Made by a program: the position numbers and the translations under genes. Positions 1 through 10,474 of a stretch of 64,000 nucleotides of DNA are shown here, piece after piece. Position 1 is the first letter of the stretch, and each line of letters starts with the position of its first letter. This DNA comes from Salticus scenicus (taxonomy: Eukaryota > Arthropoda > Arachnida > Araneae > Salticidae): NCBI GenBank assembly GCA_963930645.1, contig CAWVNO010001184.1, positions 26,865-90,864 of the forward strand, read 5' to 3'. The notes under the pieces are model-generated. The model was not told the origin of the DNA, ran no database searches, and saw only the letters and a program-made list of their open reading frames with translations.

Positions 1-335
1 ATTTTCTTAAAGAGTAGCTTCTTCAATAGGGTGGCTTTCTTTGCCGGTCCTCTCGATTCGTAAACTTCTTTTAATTTATTCCATACTTCATTTGAGGTGG
101 TACAATGTTTAATATGACACAACTCACTTGGGGTAATTGCTAGGATTAAATCGGCTCTAGCTTTACGGTCAATTCCGAGCTATTTTTCTTCGTCTTCGGC
201 GCCTTCATCGGGCTTAATTTTCGTTCCGTTAGCATACGACCAGTGATCATTCTTGATTAAGACAGCTTCTATCTGAAGCTTCCATGTGTCAAAATTGTTT
301 TTGGATAACTTTTCTATATTTAATATTTGCGACAT
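1..335 (-). pseudogene. gag: Ty1/copia gag, N-terminal part, broken
   Basis: Reading the - strand from the ATG at 335-333, the translation opens MSQILNIEKLSKNNFDTWK and continues off the left window edge. The order of a short hydrophobic start, a conserved NFDTWK-like block, then a Leu/Lys-rich helix region (NEVWNKLKEVYES) matches the gag polyprotein of copia-type LTR retrotransposons, which packages the element RNA in virus-like particles. One in-frame stop (TAG, + strand 180-182) interrupts the frame about 50 codons in, where the surrounding family pattern expects a residue, so this copy is dead unless that base is an error. The LTR and primer-binding site lie directly upstream (481-782). 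The rest of gag and pol would be to the left of the window. Confidence 0.8.
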
Positions 336-480
336 ATTTAATCAGCTATAATAGCTTCGTTATAAAAATAGAATCAAAAATACTTTCGATTTCAGCCTTT
401 AGGCTTAACAGTAAGTCGCACTTTCGTTTTAGCGAATGTTAATTTAAATTTTTAAAAAGTCCGCAGTGAGATGCGTGTCT

Positions 481-494
481 CTGGGCCCATAACC
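481..494 (-). other. Copia primer-binding site (half-tRNA iMet type)
   Basis: On the - strand this reads GGTTATGGGCCCAG, immediately after the LTR end. Copia-class elements of insects are known to prime from an internal fragment of initiator tRNA-Met using this kind of site. Its position between the LTR (497-782) and gag (335) is as expected. Confidence 0.7.
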
Positions 495-496
495 TT

Positions 497-782
497 TGTT
501 GGTTTAAATGGGTCCACAGAGTGAAAAGCAGAGTCTTTTAAACAATCACAACAATTAATAATATAGAAAAGAAGAATAACATAATGCTGGCATTTCTTGC
601 AGCACGCTTAGCAAAGCTTTCTCGTACAGACTCATATAAAACTCTCTCTCTCAGAGAAGCGAAGATGCGCTGTTGATTACGTAATACAGTTACGTCACAT
701 CTGACGTCAAGACAGGTGTGCGCTAGTTAACAGATGATATGAGGAAACATGCATTGAAATCCTACAATAGGGAATTTTAACA
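497..782 (-). mobile_element. Ty1/copia 5' LTR
   Basis: Read on the - strand, this 286-bp segment starts TGTTAAAATTCC and ends CCAACA, with the primer-binding site two bases beyond. The length suits a copia LTR. It holds a TATA-like TTTTATATGA at about 633-642. Upstream of that, in LTR orientation, are three bZIP-type palindromes: ATTACGTAAT (676-685), TTACGTCA (690-697) and TGACGTCA (702-709). The 3' LTR is outside the window, so the outer edge and target duplication cannot be checked. Confidence 0.7.
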
Positions 783-1362
783 CCTCATTTAAATATAATG
801 TCCAGCGAAACCTCCAAAGCCAGCTAGTTTAAAATAAATATGCATTCACGTTAAGAAAAAGGCATAGTATGGGATCCCCTCCGACGAAACTTGAAAATTG
901 TTACCGAAGTAGCTCGGGCGATTTTCACAAAGGTCTTTTCTTATGCAATTGCGATAGCCATTTTAATTCATTGCCAAACTGGCAAGAAATAAAAGTCGCT
1001 AAAGAGGTTCTATACTAAAATTGCAGACACTTCACTTTGTGCATGGTAAAATCAAGGGAAAAAGCCTATAAGACTATTTGATGAATTTAAATTAGCATTT
1101 AAAAAATAAATAAATCTAAATAAAATTTTCTTTTAATTTCATAAAGAAATTAAATTATGTTTGAATTAGATTTCAAAATACTTACATTCTTAATTAAAAA
1201 AAAATTTACATATAGAAGTGTCTGTTTTGTTTGATGGCATTTCTAAACGATTTTCTACTACAACAACATGTTATGAAAAAAGAAAACAAAAGAAACATAT
1301 AGAAAAGAATTTTTTTTTTGTTATTGGGTAATTTATAGATTAAAGAAAAAATTATTTACCTA

Positions 1363-1396
<34 letters not shown>

Positions 1397-1468
1397 TGTT
1401 CAGTTGGTGCACAAAAACAATAACAGCACTTCTCTCGTTTTCTTTCTTCGTATTCATATATTAAACAA
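783..1468. other. Intergenic, Helitron-like interior and simple repeats
   Basis: There is no coding potential. The stretch 830-1010 (a block with TGCATTCACGTTAAG) is recognisably related to 36415-36590 (TGCATTCGCGTTAG...), so it is repeat-derived and probably part of a Helitron-like family. A T22 tract followed by (GT)n lies at 1361-1400. Confidence 0.5.
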
Positions 1469-1494
1469 CTAGCAGGCTTTGCCCGCTTCGCTGA
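1469..1494 (-). mobile_element. Helitron 3' end (body to the right)
   Basis: The - strand reads CAGCGAAGCGGGCAAAGCC then TGCTAG, followed by T. It ends in CTAG with a GC-rich hairpin just upstream, which is the Helitron 3' signature. It matches the ends of the two full copies at 4345 and 5915. The matching 5' TC end was not found, so the copy is probably truncated. Confidence 0.6.
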
Positions 1495-1880
1495 TCAATA
1501 TATTGAAATGAATCCTCAAAACACCATATCATCAGCATATATAGTTACGCTCATAAGTGCCTGACTCTGTCACGCTTTAGGCTTAAGAGATTTCCTTGGA
1601 CTCTGTATGTGAACGCAAATTGCCCCCTACATTTACACTTTAGTCAATTTTAAAAAATCTAACTGTCCGATCGATAAGCTGTTTAATCTGACGGATTCAG
1701 AAAAATCGCCCCCTTTCATTTGGTACCTTATTTGGAACGAATTTCTGATTAGATTTTTTAAAATTATTTAAAATAGGAAAATAACAGCTTTAAAATAGAC
1801 GTTTAAATTTTTAATTGTTGTCTTTATTTTTTATTTTTTATATTTTTTTCAGCATAAATTAAAATGTGCTTTCAAGTGAA

Positions 1881-1912
<32 letters not shown>

Positions 1913-1942
1913 ATATATGTATGTATGTATGTATATATATAA
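1881..1942. repeat. (TA)n / (TATG)n microsatellite
   Basis: Roughly 28 bp of TA dinucleotides followed by GTGTATATATG and TATG repeats. Confidence 0.9.
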
Positions 1943-2040
1943 TGTTAAATTTGCTCATGCATATGAAAAAATGACGTCTATAAAATAATAATAATAGTTT
2001 TGAATTTTAAAGTTAACGAAGAGATGAATAAAGTGCGAAA

Positions 2041-2060
2041 ACTTTGCACGGGCTTGCTAG
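2041..2060 (+). mobile_element. Possible Helitron-like 3' end
   Basis: GCACGGGCTTGCTAG ends in CTAG and resembles other Helitron tails in this window, but the following base is C rather than T and no 5' partner was found. Confidence 0.3.
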
Positions 2061-2487
2061 CAATTGAATTATTTGAAGTGAGAAATAAATAAAATAAATA
2101 TAAGATTAAAAAAACTTTTTATATACCATGTTTAATGAATCATCAATAAAATATGCGAGGATATAAAATAATATTTAAGCAATGTTTAAGCACGCGGACT
2201 CAATTCAGTGAAATAATAATAATAGTGGAAAAAAAAAAAAAAAGAAGTTGGTTTTAAAAATAAAATATTACTCTTTTAGAACAATGTGTATTAGCATCGT
2301 GAACTACATTAGTACTTATAAATGTGTATAAAATTTTTAAAGTGATAATGACGTCAATTTTTGTGAAATGCATAATTTAACTTTTTATAATTTTTTAACG
2401 TTCACGTTGAATTAAATGTATTTCTTTTTATGCCGAAAGATAATGAACTCGTATTTTTTTTTTTTTTTTTTGGCAACAATTAAATTA
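2061..2487. other. Intergenic, no gene seen
   Basis: AT-rich sequence with A and T homopolymers (2229-2243, 2455-2471). No ORF, splice-framed exon or RNA gene could be recognised. Confidence 0.6.
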
Positions 2488-2498
2488 TCTATTCATAT

Positions 2499-3109
2499 TG
2501 TTACGAAATTGTAAATAATTGTGTTTATTTTTGTATAAATTTTTTCAAAGAGGCTTAGTAAGTTGATAAAGTGCTAATTTTGTGCATTTCTAGTCGTTTT
2601 AGCGTTGAAATAGCCTTATTTTCCCTTAAAAACGCATTAAAAAGCCCCAGTAATGCAGGTAATGGGTTTGGCGCCAAATTTGGCGACTTTTTCCCACCTT
2701 GGCGAGAAAATCCTTATATGGGATATACCAAATATGGAAGCTGTAAGTTGATTGGTTGACCACTTTCTAGAGTTTTCTCGAAAAATCTGGGTTCCATGGA
2801 ACAGCATATAAGGAGCGCTTCCTCGCCAAGGCAGTCAGTTCAGTTCAGATCTCAGCCAGCTTCGCTAGTGCTTGCATTGCTCTTGAGCCTCTTTGAGAGA
2901 GACTTGCTTCAAGTGTTATTGGTATACAGTTTGTACTGTGGATTTGCTATTGACAGCTGTTGTTTAAGCTGTGGTTACTGCTTGAATTGAAGCTGATAAT
3001 TGGTTTATTGACCTGTATTTTTCTGGAACTTTCTGTGAATAAATTACTGAATTTTTGTAAGTTTGGCCTTTCATTCCCGGACAACTCACGAACCCTCAAG
3101 TACGCAACA
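2499..3109 (+). mobile_element. Solo LTR of the Ty3/Gypsy family
   Basis: This 611-bp segment runs from TGTTACGAAATTG to GTACGCAACA and aligns with both LTRs of the Gypsy element at 52597-60272. It is flanked by the 4-bp duplication ATAT (2495-2498 and 3110-3113). A TATA-like CATATAAGG lies at 2804-2813. A solo LTR arises when two LTRs of one element recombine and delete the interior. It sits within the first 11 bases of Helitron copy A and so is younger than that insertion. Confidence 0.9.
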
Positions 3110-3374
3110 ATATAATAAAATAAGATGTTTGTGTGTGTGTGTCATTGTGTATGTTTGTCTGGAGCATTTTAGCAAAACGTCTGATCGCAGAGCTACACAA
3201 TTTTGCATGAAGGTTCGTAATGACCATTCCTGATGCACCTCGAAGGCCGATTTTCGAATTTTCGATTAGTTTTCTTTTAATTAGAAGTTTTTGTTTCATC
3301 GAAATTGAATTTTGCCATAGTGTTTCCGGTCTTTCCATTTGTAAGTAAATATGAAAGCTGTCTTGTGTTGGACA

Positions 3375-3440
3375 ATGGTTTAGTTGGTTGAAGCGTCAAG
3401 TTGTTAATGGAATGGTCGTGGGTTCGACACTCGGTGGGGT
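3375..3440 (+). repeat. tRNA-like module in Helitron A
   Basis: TTTAGTTGGTTGAAGC resembles an A box and GTGGGTTCGACAC a B box, with tRNA-like spacing. No full cloverleaf or CCA-type acceptor stem is evident, so this is a tRNA-derived (SINE-like) relic rather than a tRNA gene. The sequence after it recurs with the module in copy B and, reversed, at 37.4-38.7 kb. Confidence 0.6.
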
Positions 3441-4148
3441 ATGTGTTACTTTTAATGCAGATAATTAATAGATAAGATGTCAATTGTAAAAGAAAGCATT
3501 TTATTGTCACACTGTATCATAAGAAATTCTGATTATATTTTTTTAAAAGCTTTCTTTTAGTTATTAAAACGCACAAAAATTTAAGTGAAAAAAAAAAAAA
3601 AATCAACGTGTCATCAATAAATAAATTTTAAAGAAAAATATAGATGTTTCCCTTTTGCAAGAAATGAAATATTTTACCTAATCGAAATATTTTAAAAAAG
3701 CATTCAAGAACAAAATTCGAGATTCTTTTCATGTTTGTTAGACTTTTGATTTTTGAATTTTTTTAATTAATTAAAATATAAAAATAACTTTCTTATAATA
3801 GCTTGGGAAATTAGTCATTTAAATATTAGTTTTAAATTTAATTGATGCAAAAAAACTTTTCAAATTCATTGTTTTCGACAAAAAAAAAATAAATACATTT
3901 TCATGCGAATAAAGAAATTTTGTTACTAAATAATGAAACTAAAATATTTAATAAGTATTGAGATACAGTCATCTTTGAAATCGTAGTTCCTAAATAATAA
4001 CAAATCTATCTTTCGACGATAAATACCTAAATTGAATTATCCGGAACATACCTTTCTACAGGCAGTGTTAATCTGGACTCGAAGCAGTGTAGGCGGAAAA
4101 TGACCTACCGTAGGTAACAGATACCCAAAGCAAGGTTTAGGATGTAGG

Positions 4149-4212
4149 TTTTTTTTTTTTTTTTTTTTTTTTTTTAGTTCTTTTTTAGTTTTTTTTTTTT
4201 TCTTTTTTTTAA
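4149..4212. repeat. Poly(T) tract
   Basis: A T run of more than 25 with a second run nearby, near the 3' end of Helitron A. The equivalent tract is at 5779-5806 in copy B. Confidence 0.9.
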
Positions 4213-4654
4213 TGTAGGTATATTTTTCAATGTAGATATTTTCTTTTTCTTTTTTAATAGTGTGATATTAAAAATAAACAGTGATTCAACTCTTTTAAAA
4301 TATCATTTATATATAGTAAACAGCGAAGCGGGCGTAGTCTGCTAGTAGCTAATATTTTAATAACTATTTTATTGCTATTAAGAGCTCATTATTTTCCTAT
4401 TTTAATTAATTAAAGGAAAACTATTCGAAAATCGGACTTCGAAGTATTGTGTTGTCACCGGGTTCTGAGCTACTGTGAAAGTTTCAAATGTCTAGCTAGT
4501 AGGGAAGTTAATTAAAAATAGATTGCAAGATATGTACTGGGCAAACAAACAAACAAATAAACAAACAAACAAACAAGAATCGAAGTTAATAAAAACATGG
4601 TAAAAAATGATCATTTTTCACTGGGTGCCTTAGTCACAACCTACAACTAACTAG

Positions 4655-5775
4655 TCTGTACATATAATAAAATAAGATGTTTGTGTGTGTGTGTCATTGT
4701 GTGTGTTTGTTTGGAGCATTTTAGGTAAACGGCTGATCGCAGAGCTACACGATTTCGCATGGAGGTTTGTACTGACCTCTCCTGATGCACCTCGAAGCCC
4801 GATTTTCGAACTTTTGATTTGTTCTCTTTAAATTAGAAGTTTTTGTTTCATTGAAATTGAATTTTGCCATAGTGTTTCCAAGTCACGCTTAAAAAACAAG
4901 GTCTTTCCATTTGAAAGTATTTATAAAGCATTTCTTGTGTTTGTCAATGGCTCAGTCGGTTAAAGCGTCATGTTATTAATGCGATGGTCGTGGGTTCGAT
5001 ACTCGGTGGTAGATGTGTTACTTTTTTTGCGGATAGTAAATAGATAAGATGTCAGTTGTAAAAGAAATCATTTCATTGTCTACACAGTATCCTAAGAAAT
5101 CCTGATTAGATCTTTTAAAAGCTTTCTTTTAGTTACTAAAACGCACAAAATAAATATTTAAGTAAAAACAAAACCCTGGAGCCCTAAAAATTATAAAATA
5201 AATATTTATTCTTAATGAGATATGGCTATAAAAAAATCAATGTGTCATCAATAAATAAATTTTAAAGAAAAACATAGATGTTTCAGTTTTGCAAGAGATG
5301 AAATATTTTACCCAATTAAAATATTTTAAAAAGCATTCGAGAACAACATTCGAGATCCTTTATGTATTTGTTAGATTTTTTTTTTTAATTAATTAAAATA
5401 TAAATATAATTTCCTTTTTATAGCTTGAAAATTAGCCATTTAAATATTAGTTTTAAATTTAGTTGTTGCCTAAAAAGGTTTCCAGTTCATTGTTTTCGAC
5501 AAAAAAAAAAAAAAAAAAGAAATACATTTTCACGCGAATAATGAAATTTTGCTACTAAATAATGAAACTAAAATATTTAATAAATATTCAGATACAAATC
5601 ACCTTTGAAATGGTAATTCCTAACAAAAAACAAATCTTCCTTTCTCCAATGAATACCCTGATTGAAGTACCCGGAATAGACCTTTCTACAGGCAGTGGTA
5701 ACCTGGACTCGATGCAGCGCGGGCGGAAAAAGACCTGCCAGGTACCCGAAGCAAAGTTTAGAATGATTTCAACGT

Positions 5776-5806
<31 letters not shown>

Positions 5807-5915
5807 CTTTATTTATTTATTTATTTATAATGTGATATTAAAAATAAACAATGATTCATTTTTTTAGAAAAATCGTCTAAATATAGTGACCAGCGAAGCG
5901 GGCGTAGCCTGCTTG
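4655..5915 (+). mobile_element. Non-autonomous Helitron, copy B
   Basis: It begins TCTGTACATATAATAAAA and ends CAGCGAAGCGGGCGTAGCC then TGCTTG|T, where CTTG is a one-base change of the CTAG tail. At 1261 bp it matches copy A without the LTR. It contains the same tRNA-like block (4947-5010) and a 3'-proximal T run. The base before TC is G, and the four bases before it are CTAG, so it may have inserted against the tail of another Helitron. Confidence 0.75.
4947..5010 (+). repeat. tRNA-like module in Helitron B
   Basis: GGCTCAGTCGGTTAAAGCG is a good A-box match and GTGGGTTCGATACTC a good B-box match, better preserved than in copy A. This is a tRNA-derived repeat; no intact cloverleaf was found. 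Confidence 0.65.
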
Positions 5916-6053
5916 TGAATAATAATAATAATAAATCATCGAAATTAGTCAAAATATAAGTTTAAGTTCCCTCTATTTTCTGTAGCGGTAAATCTGCCCG
6001 CCACAGTCGATTCTGGAGTCCCAAAGCAGTCTCTTACTTAATTTTTTCTCTCT

Positions 6054-6088
<35 letters not shown>

Positions 6089-6496
6089 GACTACTTGGCT
6101 CAAGGTAGCTGCCACAAAACAAGCAAGCAAACACACACACACAAAAAAGTTTCTTAGCGAAAAATGTCTCATCTACTTCAGCATCAAAAGTTTAAAAAAC
6201 TACCCAGGATTATCAATAAATAAAGCTCTTTAAATAGATCTGAATTATCTTTCATTTTATTATTATTTAATTTTGATAATGACGTCGTTTTGTCATGTGC
6301 CTGAGCAAATTTAATAATATAATTCTTCTTCTTCTTATTATTATTCGCGTGAAAATGTATTTTATTATATGTTGAAAAATAAATTAACTCGAAACTTTTT
6401 TGGCAACAATTAAAAATTAAAATAAATGATTTTAAATCTTTATTATAGAAGAAATCTTTATATTATATAGAAGATATAATATAGACAACATTTTGC
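5916..6496. other. Intergenic, no gene seen
   Basis: AT-rich filler with a T-run of about 29 at 6057-6085, (AC)n at 6130-6142 and ATT repeats near 6330. No feature could be supported. Confidence 0.6.
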
Positions 6497-7030
6497 TTCC
6501 TCCCCCTCCCCTTGAGGACTAAATTTCTAAAATTCCAAAAATTGGTTTTTAAATATTTGTGTTAGCGTTAAAGCAAAAAATTTTACGGATATCTGTTTTT
6601 TTTTTCTTTTTTTTTTTTCTTTGAGATATAAAGGTTTTGTGAAATCACGTTTTGTCCCCTGTCCCCCACTTAGGGCCAAATTTTTAAAATTCCAGAAATT
6701 GATTTTTTAATTCTTTGTTAGCTATATTTAAAAGCAAAATTTTTACTGGAATTTGTTTTTTTAATCGATTTAAGAAGGTTTTTTGTGAAATCATTTTTTG
6801 CACATGTGGAATCGCATTTTGCCTCGCACCCCCTCTTGTGGATCGAAATTCCAAAATTTCAGAAATTCATTTTTAGGTATTTGCGCTAACTATGTTTTAA
6901 AGAAAACTAATTACGGATATCCTTTTTATTTTTTATTTATTTTTTTTTTCTTATATATGAAGGATTTTGTGAAAATCACGTTCTGACCTCCCCCCCTTTG
7001 GGGGGCGAATTTTGTAAAATCTTAGTGGAT
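6497..7030 (+). repeat. Tandem repeat, ~160-bp unit, about 3.3 copies
   Basis: A block meaning roughly 'CCCCCTT..GGG-CAAATT-AAAATTCCAGAAATT' recurs at 6514, 6671, 6837 and 7000, spacings 157, 166 and 163 bp. Each unit also has a GATATnnGTTTTT stretch and TTTTGTGAAATCA. It is followed by GGTTTGGGCTGGGCGATGAT and CACTCACTCACTCAGGAC (7085-7130), sequence typical of dispersed arthropod repeats. The family is not identified. Confidence 0.7.
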
Positions 7031-7130
7031 GCCTTCGTAACAGAAAGTACATAGTCACAAAATTTCATGCTTCTAGGTCCAGGGGTTTGGGCTGGGCGAT
7101 GATGAATCAATCACTCACTCACTCAGGACA

Positions 7131-7918
7131 AAGGATTATATATATATATATAAATTACAACTTTCCATACTACATTTGCCCTTTCACATTGCTTGGATAG
7201 GTATTATTTATTCTAAAAATACCTAATGATGCTGGCCTTTAGCAACTTTTTTCCAAAAAAAAAAAAAAAAAAACTCTTGTTGGCTCTCATACTTATGAAC
7301 TGTGTTTTTATGATAGCAAATACATAGATAAAAACTTACATTCTCTTTTAAGACAATTTCATCAAATGATCATGTATTTTTTGTTCAATGTAACATCAAC
7401 TTTGAATACATTCAAAAATTTCAAATTATTGTATGCACATTTTTATATTAAAAAAAAAAAAAAAAAAAGCGAAATATTTATAAATATTTATTATAAGCAA
7501 TATGCCTTTGATTATGTAAGTAAACGATGAGTTGCCTATTCATATTGGTGTTATTATTGAAACTGATAATGATGTATCTGATAGTAGTTTTGATAGTGAA
7601 AAAAAATCTTCTCACCAAATTTATATTAAATTTAATAGGCATTCACAATTATATCATATAAAAAATTAAACACAAAATTCTTGAACAAATGCAAGAGATT
7701 GTTGAAAATTCAGTGAGCAATAAGTTGAATATATAATATTATTAAATCGGAAAATAATTTATTTACTTTATCTAAAATCATAAATTACTAATAATTCAGT
7801 AATTTGCTTTAAGAACCTGAATAACACATAAAAACAAGACCAGTATTTTTCAAAAAAATATAAAGATGCAGTCTCTAGAGCAATCTCTCTAGAATAATTG
7901 TTATTGATAACAAACAAG

Positions 7919-7949
<31 letters not shown>

Positions 7950-8266
7950 CTACATGAAATTAAAGATAAGATTATGACCTATTCCTCTAAAACATAATGA
8001 AAAATATTTTGCAGAACAGTTCCTTACAAGATATAATCTCTATTAAACCAGAAAATTCTGAATCAGTATTGCGATGTTTTAACAATGATCATTGTATAAA
8101 TTTGATTTTGTTTTGCTTTAAAGCAGAAATTCTTCAGTTTATCTTGTATTACGTAATTAATAAGAAGTATACAATCCTTTAAGTTCTAAAGCCCGACTGC
8201 AGAAGTTGAGCATGTTTTAATAATGTGATTTTAGGAAACATTCCTTATAAATTTCGATCGTATCTA
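7131..8266. other. Intergenic, no gene seen
   Basis: AT-rich, with (TA)n at 7138-7152 and A tracts at 7255-7273, 7451-7468 and 7919-7947. ORFs here are short and low-complexity. Confidence 0.6.
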
Positions 8267-8586
8267 CACCCCGCGACAAAAAGATAGGTACAAAGGGTTT
8301 TTCTTTGATTTTTCATAAAATAACATTATCCAAATTGTGCTTATCATTTATTATTATCATAAAATAACACTATTCCCGGACTAATTTTTTTTAAAGACTA
8401 ATTTAGAAAAATTTTAAGACTAACATGTTTCTAATTTAAGACTACACACCGCGACAAAAAGGTATAGAAACAAAGGTTTTTTTTTAAATTTTTGAATATG
8501 ATTCAAAATTTAATATGTTTTTGATATGATAATATTTTGTTATGAAAATAAATGATCAGCACAGTTTAGATAACGTTACTTTATGA

Positions 8587-8617
<31 letters not shown>

Positions 8618-8828
8618 TTGTTCCCTTTTCTTTTTTTGTCGCGGAGTGTAGTCTTAAATTAGAAAAATTTTAGTCTTAAAACTTTTCTAAATTAGTCTTA
8701 AAACAAAAATTAGTCCGGGAAGAGTGTTATTTTATGATAATAATAAATGATAAGCACAATTTGGATAACGTTATTTTATGAAAAATCAAAGCAAAAACCC
8801 TTTGTATCTATCTTTTTGTCGTGGGGTG
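8267..8828. mobile_element. Palindromic Tc1/mariner-type MITE, outer
   Basis: It begins CACCCCGCGACAAAAAGATA and ends with the near-complement TATCTTTTTGTCGTGGGGTG, flanked by TA on both sides (8265-8266 and 8829-8830). Both halves are inverted copies (GGACTAATTTT.. / ..AAATTAGTCC). TA target and CACnCCGCGACAAAAAG termini fit a Tc1/mariner non-autonomous element. Its centre is occupied by a second element. Confidence 0.8.
8445..8648. mobile_element. Palindromic MITE, inner, nested in the outer one
   Basis: It begins CACACCGCGACAAAAAGGTA and ends TTTTTTTGTCGCGGAGTG, flanked by TA (8443-8444, 8649-8650). The flanks outside those TAs are mutually inverted (TTTAAGAC / GTCTTAAA), so it lies at the symmetry centre of the outer palindrome. 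An A tract of about 29 sits near 8586. Confidence 0.8.
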
Positions 8829-8830
8829 TA

Positions 8831-9349
8831 TAAAGATGGATTAGGTCATCTTTCTTAAATCATCTTATATTAAATCTTATGGTTTGAGTCAAATTCTTCA
8901 AGACCGATAATTAGAGATCTAAAAGACCTTGAAGATGTCCCACCAACTGATGGAGTTGTGTATGGAAAATTATCAGTGCTCATCTTGGGGTTCATTGCAT
9001 TGCTAGGTTTAAAAAAGGTTTTACGACTGATCATTATTATAGATTTTGTGAAACAACTTTAGAAGTTTGTGAAATATATAACGAAATCTCAGTACAACAA
9101 TAACTAGCTATAACAGTCGAATTCAGGAACTGGAGTCTCCATTTGAATCCACAAGATCTGAAATTCAGTAAATATTATGGTATTCTGCCTAACATTATGT
9201 ACAATATTTTTGAAGGCCACTGTCAGTATTTTACTATCAAAAAATTGTCTTGAAAATAAAATTATATTATTGCAAGAATTGAATGAAAAGATAATGGATT
9301 TTAATTAGGATTATACAGAACTTTTAAGTAAATCTTCAATCAAAATACA
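8831..9349. other. Intergenic, no gene seen
   Basis: There are short coding-like runs, but no ORF, motif or repeat I can name. Confidence 0.5.
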
Positions 9350-9610
9350 GTTGAACCTTGAAAATCCGGACACCCAAAATCCGGAAATCTCGGACGGTAT
9401 TGGTGTGCGGATGACGCAGCAGATTGCCGACAGTATTTTCGACATTGCCGGTACTGGTCCAGACGCACGCCGATTTATCGGGCCGTCAGTCGGCCCTCCG
9501 GACACAAAAGATACGGAACCGGTACCAGCAAGTGGTATCGTGCCGGTGCCGGCAATAATGGCAAGCCGGTTGCGGCCCAATTTCCGCAGACAGTTCTGTG
9601 TTTGCTAGGT
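9350..9610. repeat. GC-rich island with a pogo/Tigger-like terminus
   Basis: This stretch is strikingly GC-rich against the AT-rich surroundings. It opens with CAGTTGAACCTTGAAAATCC preceded by TA, which resembles the terminal repeat of pogo/Tigger-type mariner relatives. The matching right terminus was not found nearby. Both strands carry overlapping ORFs of 85-89 codons, which follows from the base composition, and neither has recognisable domains. CCGGTRCCGGCA-like strings recur inside. Confidence 0.4.
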
Positions 9611-10331
9611 ATGTCTGTACCAGCTACATTGACACCCCCCCCCCCCCCGCCGCAAAAAAAAAAAAAATAAATAAAAAAAAAAAAAAAAAATCAATGCCGT
9701 GTTTTGATTCAATATCGTGATTCTTGTATGAATGCCTCCAGTTTCATTTGAAATCAGTTTCCTTCGTCTTCCTCGCATCATACTAAAATCTCAACTCTTT
9801 AAATTTGATAATGATTTTTACTTCAAAACCTGTTTCCACAGAGGCCTTTTCGTTAAAGACATTTTCTTTAAAGAGTGATGTTCTAATAATGCTATTGAAA
9901 ATTTACTAGCATTCTAACAAAACAGCTAGATCAGCAAGGATTAGTCTTTCCCCTTTTAATGCATGGTGAAGAATGATTTCACTACACTGGCTACTATTTT
10001 TTTTAAATGCTCCGGATATGTAAAACACTTCTTCTATAAATAATCTCTAAGAAAAAAAAGAGAATTAAATTGAACACGTGTCATTTGTTAAATATATTAA
10101 AAACACTTTAAATACACGTAAATTTAAATTTTTATTTAAAATATGTTAAAAATTTTGTTATCCAGAGATTTTCGCTTTAATAGTAAAGCATCGTCAGGGA
10201 TTTTTAATTACACATTTTCAATGAGCAGTTTTAAATAGGTAAATAGTTTTAATATTCTATATTAGGGTATGAAAAACATCATCGATCGGTCGAAATCTGA
10301 ACTATCAATTTTCATTGCAGGTTTAATTTCT
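9611..10331. other. Intergenic, no gene seen
   Basis: Poly(C) and poly(A) runs lie at 9633-9690. The rest is AT-rich with no supported feature. Confidence 0.6.
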
Positions 10332-10397
10332 ACATGGTCCATATGACGCACATACATGGTCCATATGATGCACATACATGGTCCATATGACACACGT
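10332..10397 (+). repeat. 22-bp tandem repeat, 3 copies
   Basis: ACATGGTCCATATGAYGCAC plus AT is repeated three times in register, the third copy slightly diverged. Confidence 0.9.
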
Positions 10398-10474
10398 TTT
10401 AATGCAATACTTCTACTAGAACGTGTTCTAAGTAGGTCCAAACACGGTAACATTAATTACATCCCTCTAATTAC

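Larger units (their letters stand above)
2488..4345 (+). mobile_element. Non-autonomous Helitron, copy A (split by a solo LTR)
   Basis: It begins TCTATTCATAT (after an A) at 2488 and ends in a hairpin followed by GCTAG|T at 4345. These are the 5'-TC and CTAG-T hallmarks of Helitrons, inserted between A and T. After removing the solo LTR and its target duplication (2499-3113) the element is about 1.24 kb and matches copy B (4655-5915) along its length: GATGTTTGTGTGTGTG near the start, a tRNA-like block, a T-rich run near the 3' end, then AGCGAAGCGGGCGTAG. The 3' hairpin is GCGGGC/GTCTGC with loop GTA. No protein is encoded, so it would depend on a Rep/helicase in trans. Confidence 0.75.

Noticed and set aside
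3375..3440. tRNA gene
   Set aside because: A and B boxes are present, but no acceptor stem or full cloverleaf; it recurs within Helitrons, so treated as a tRNA-derived repeat.
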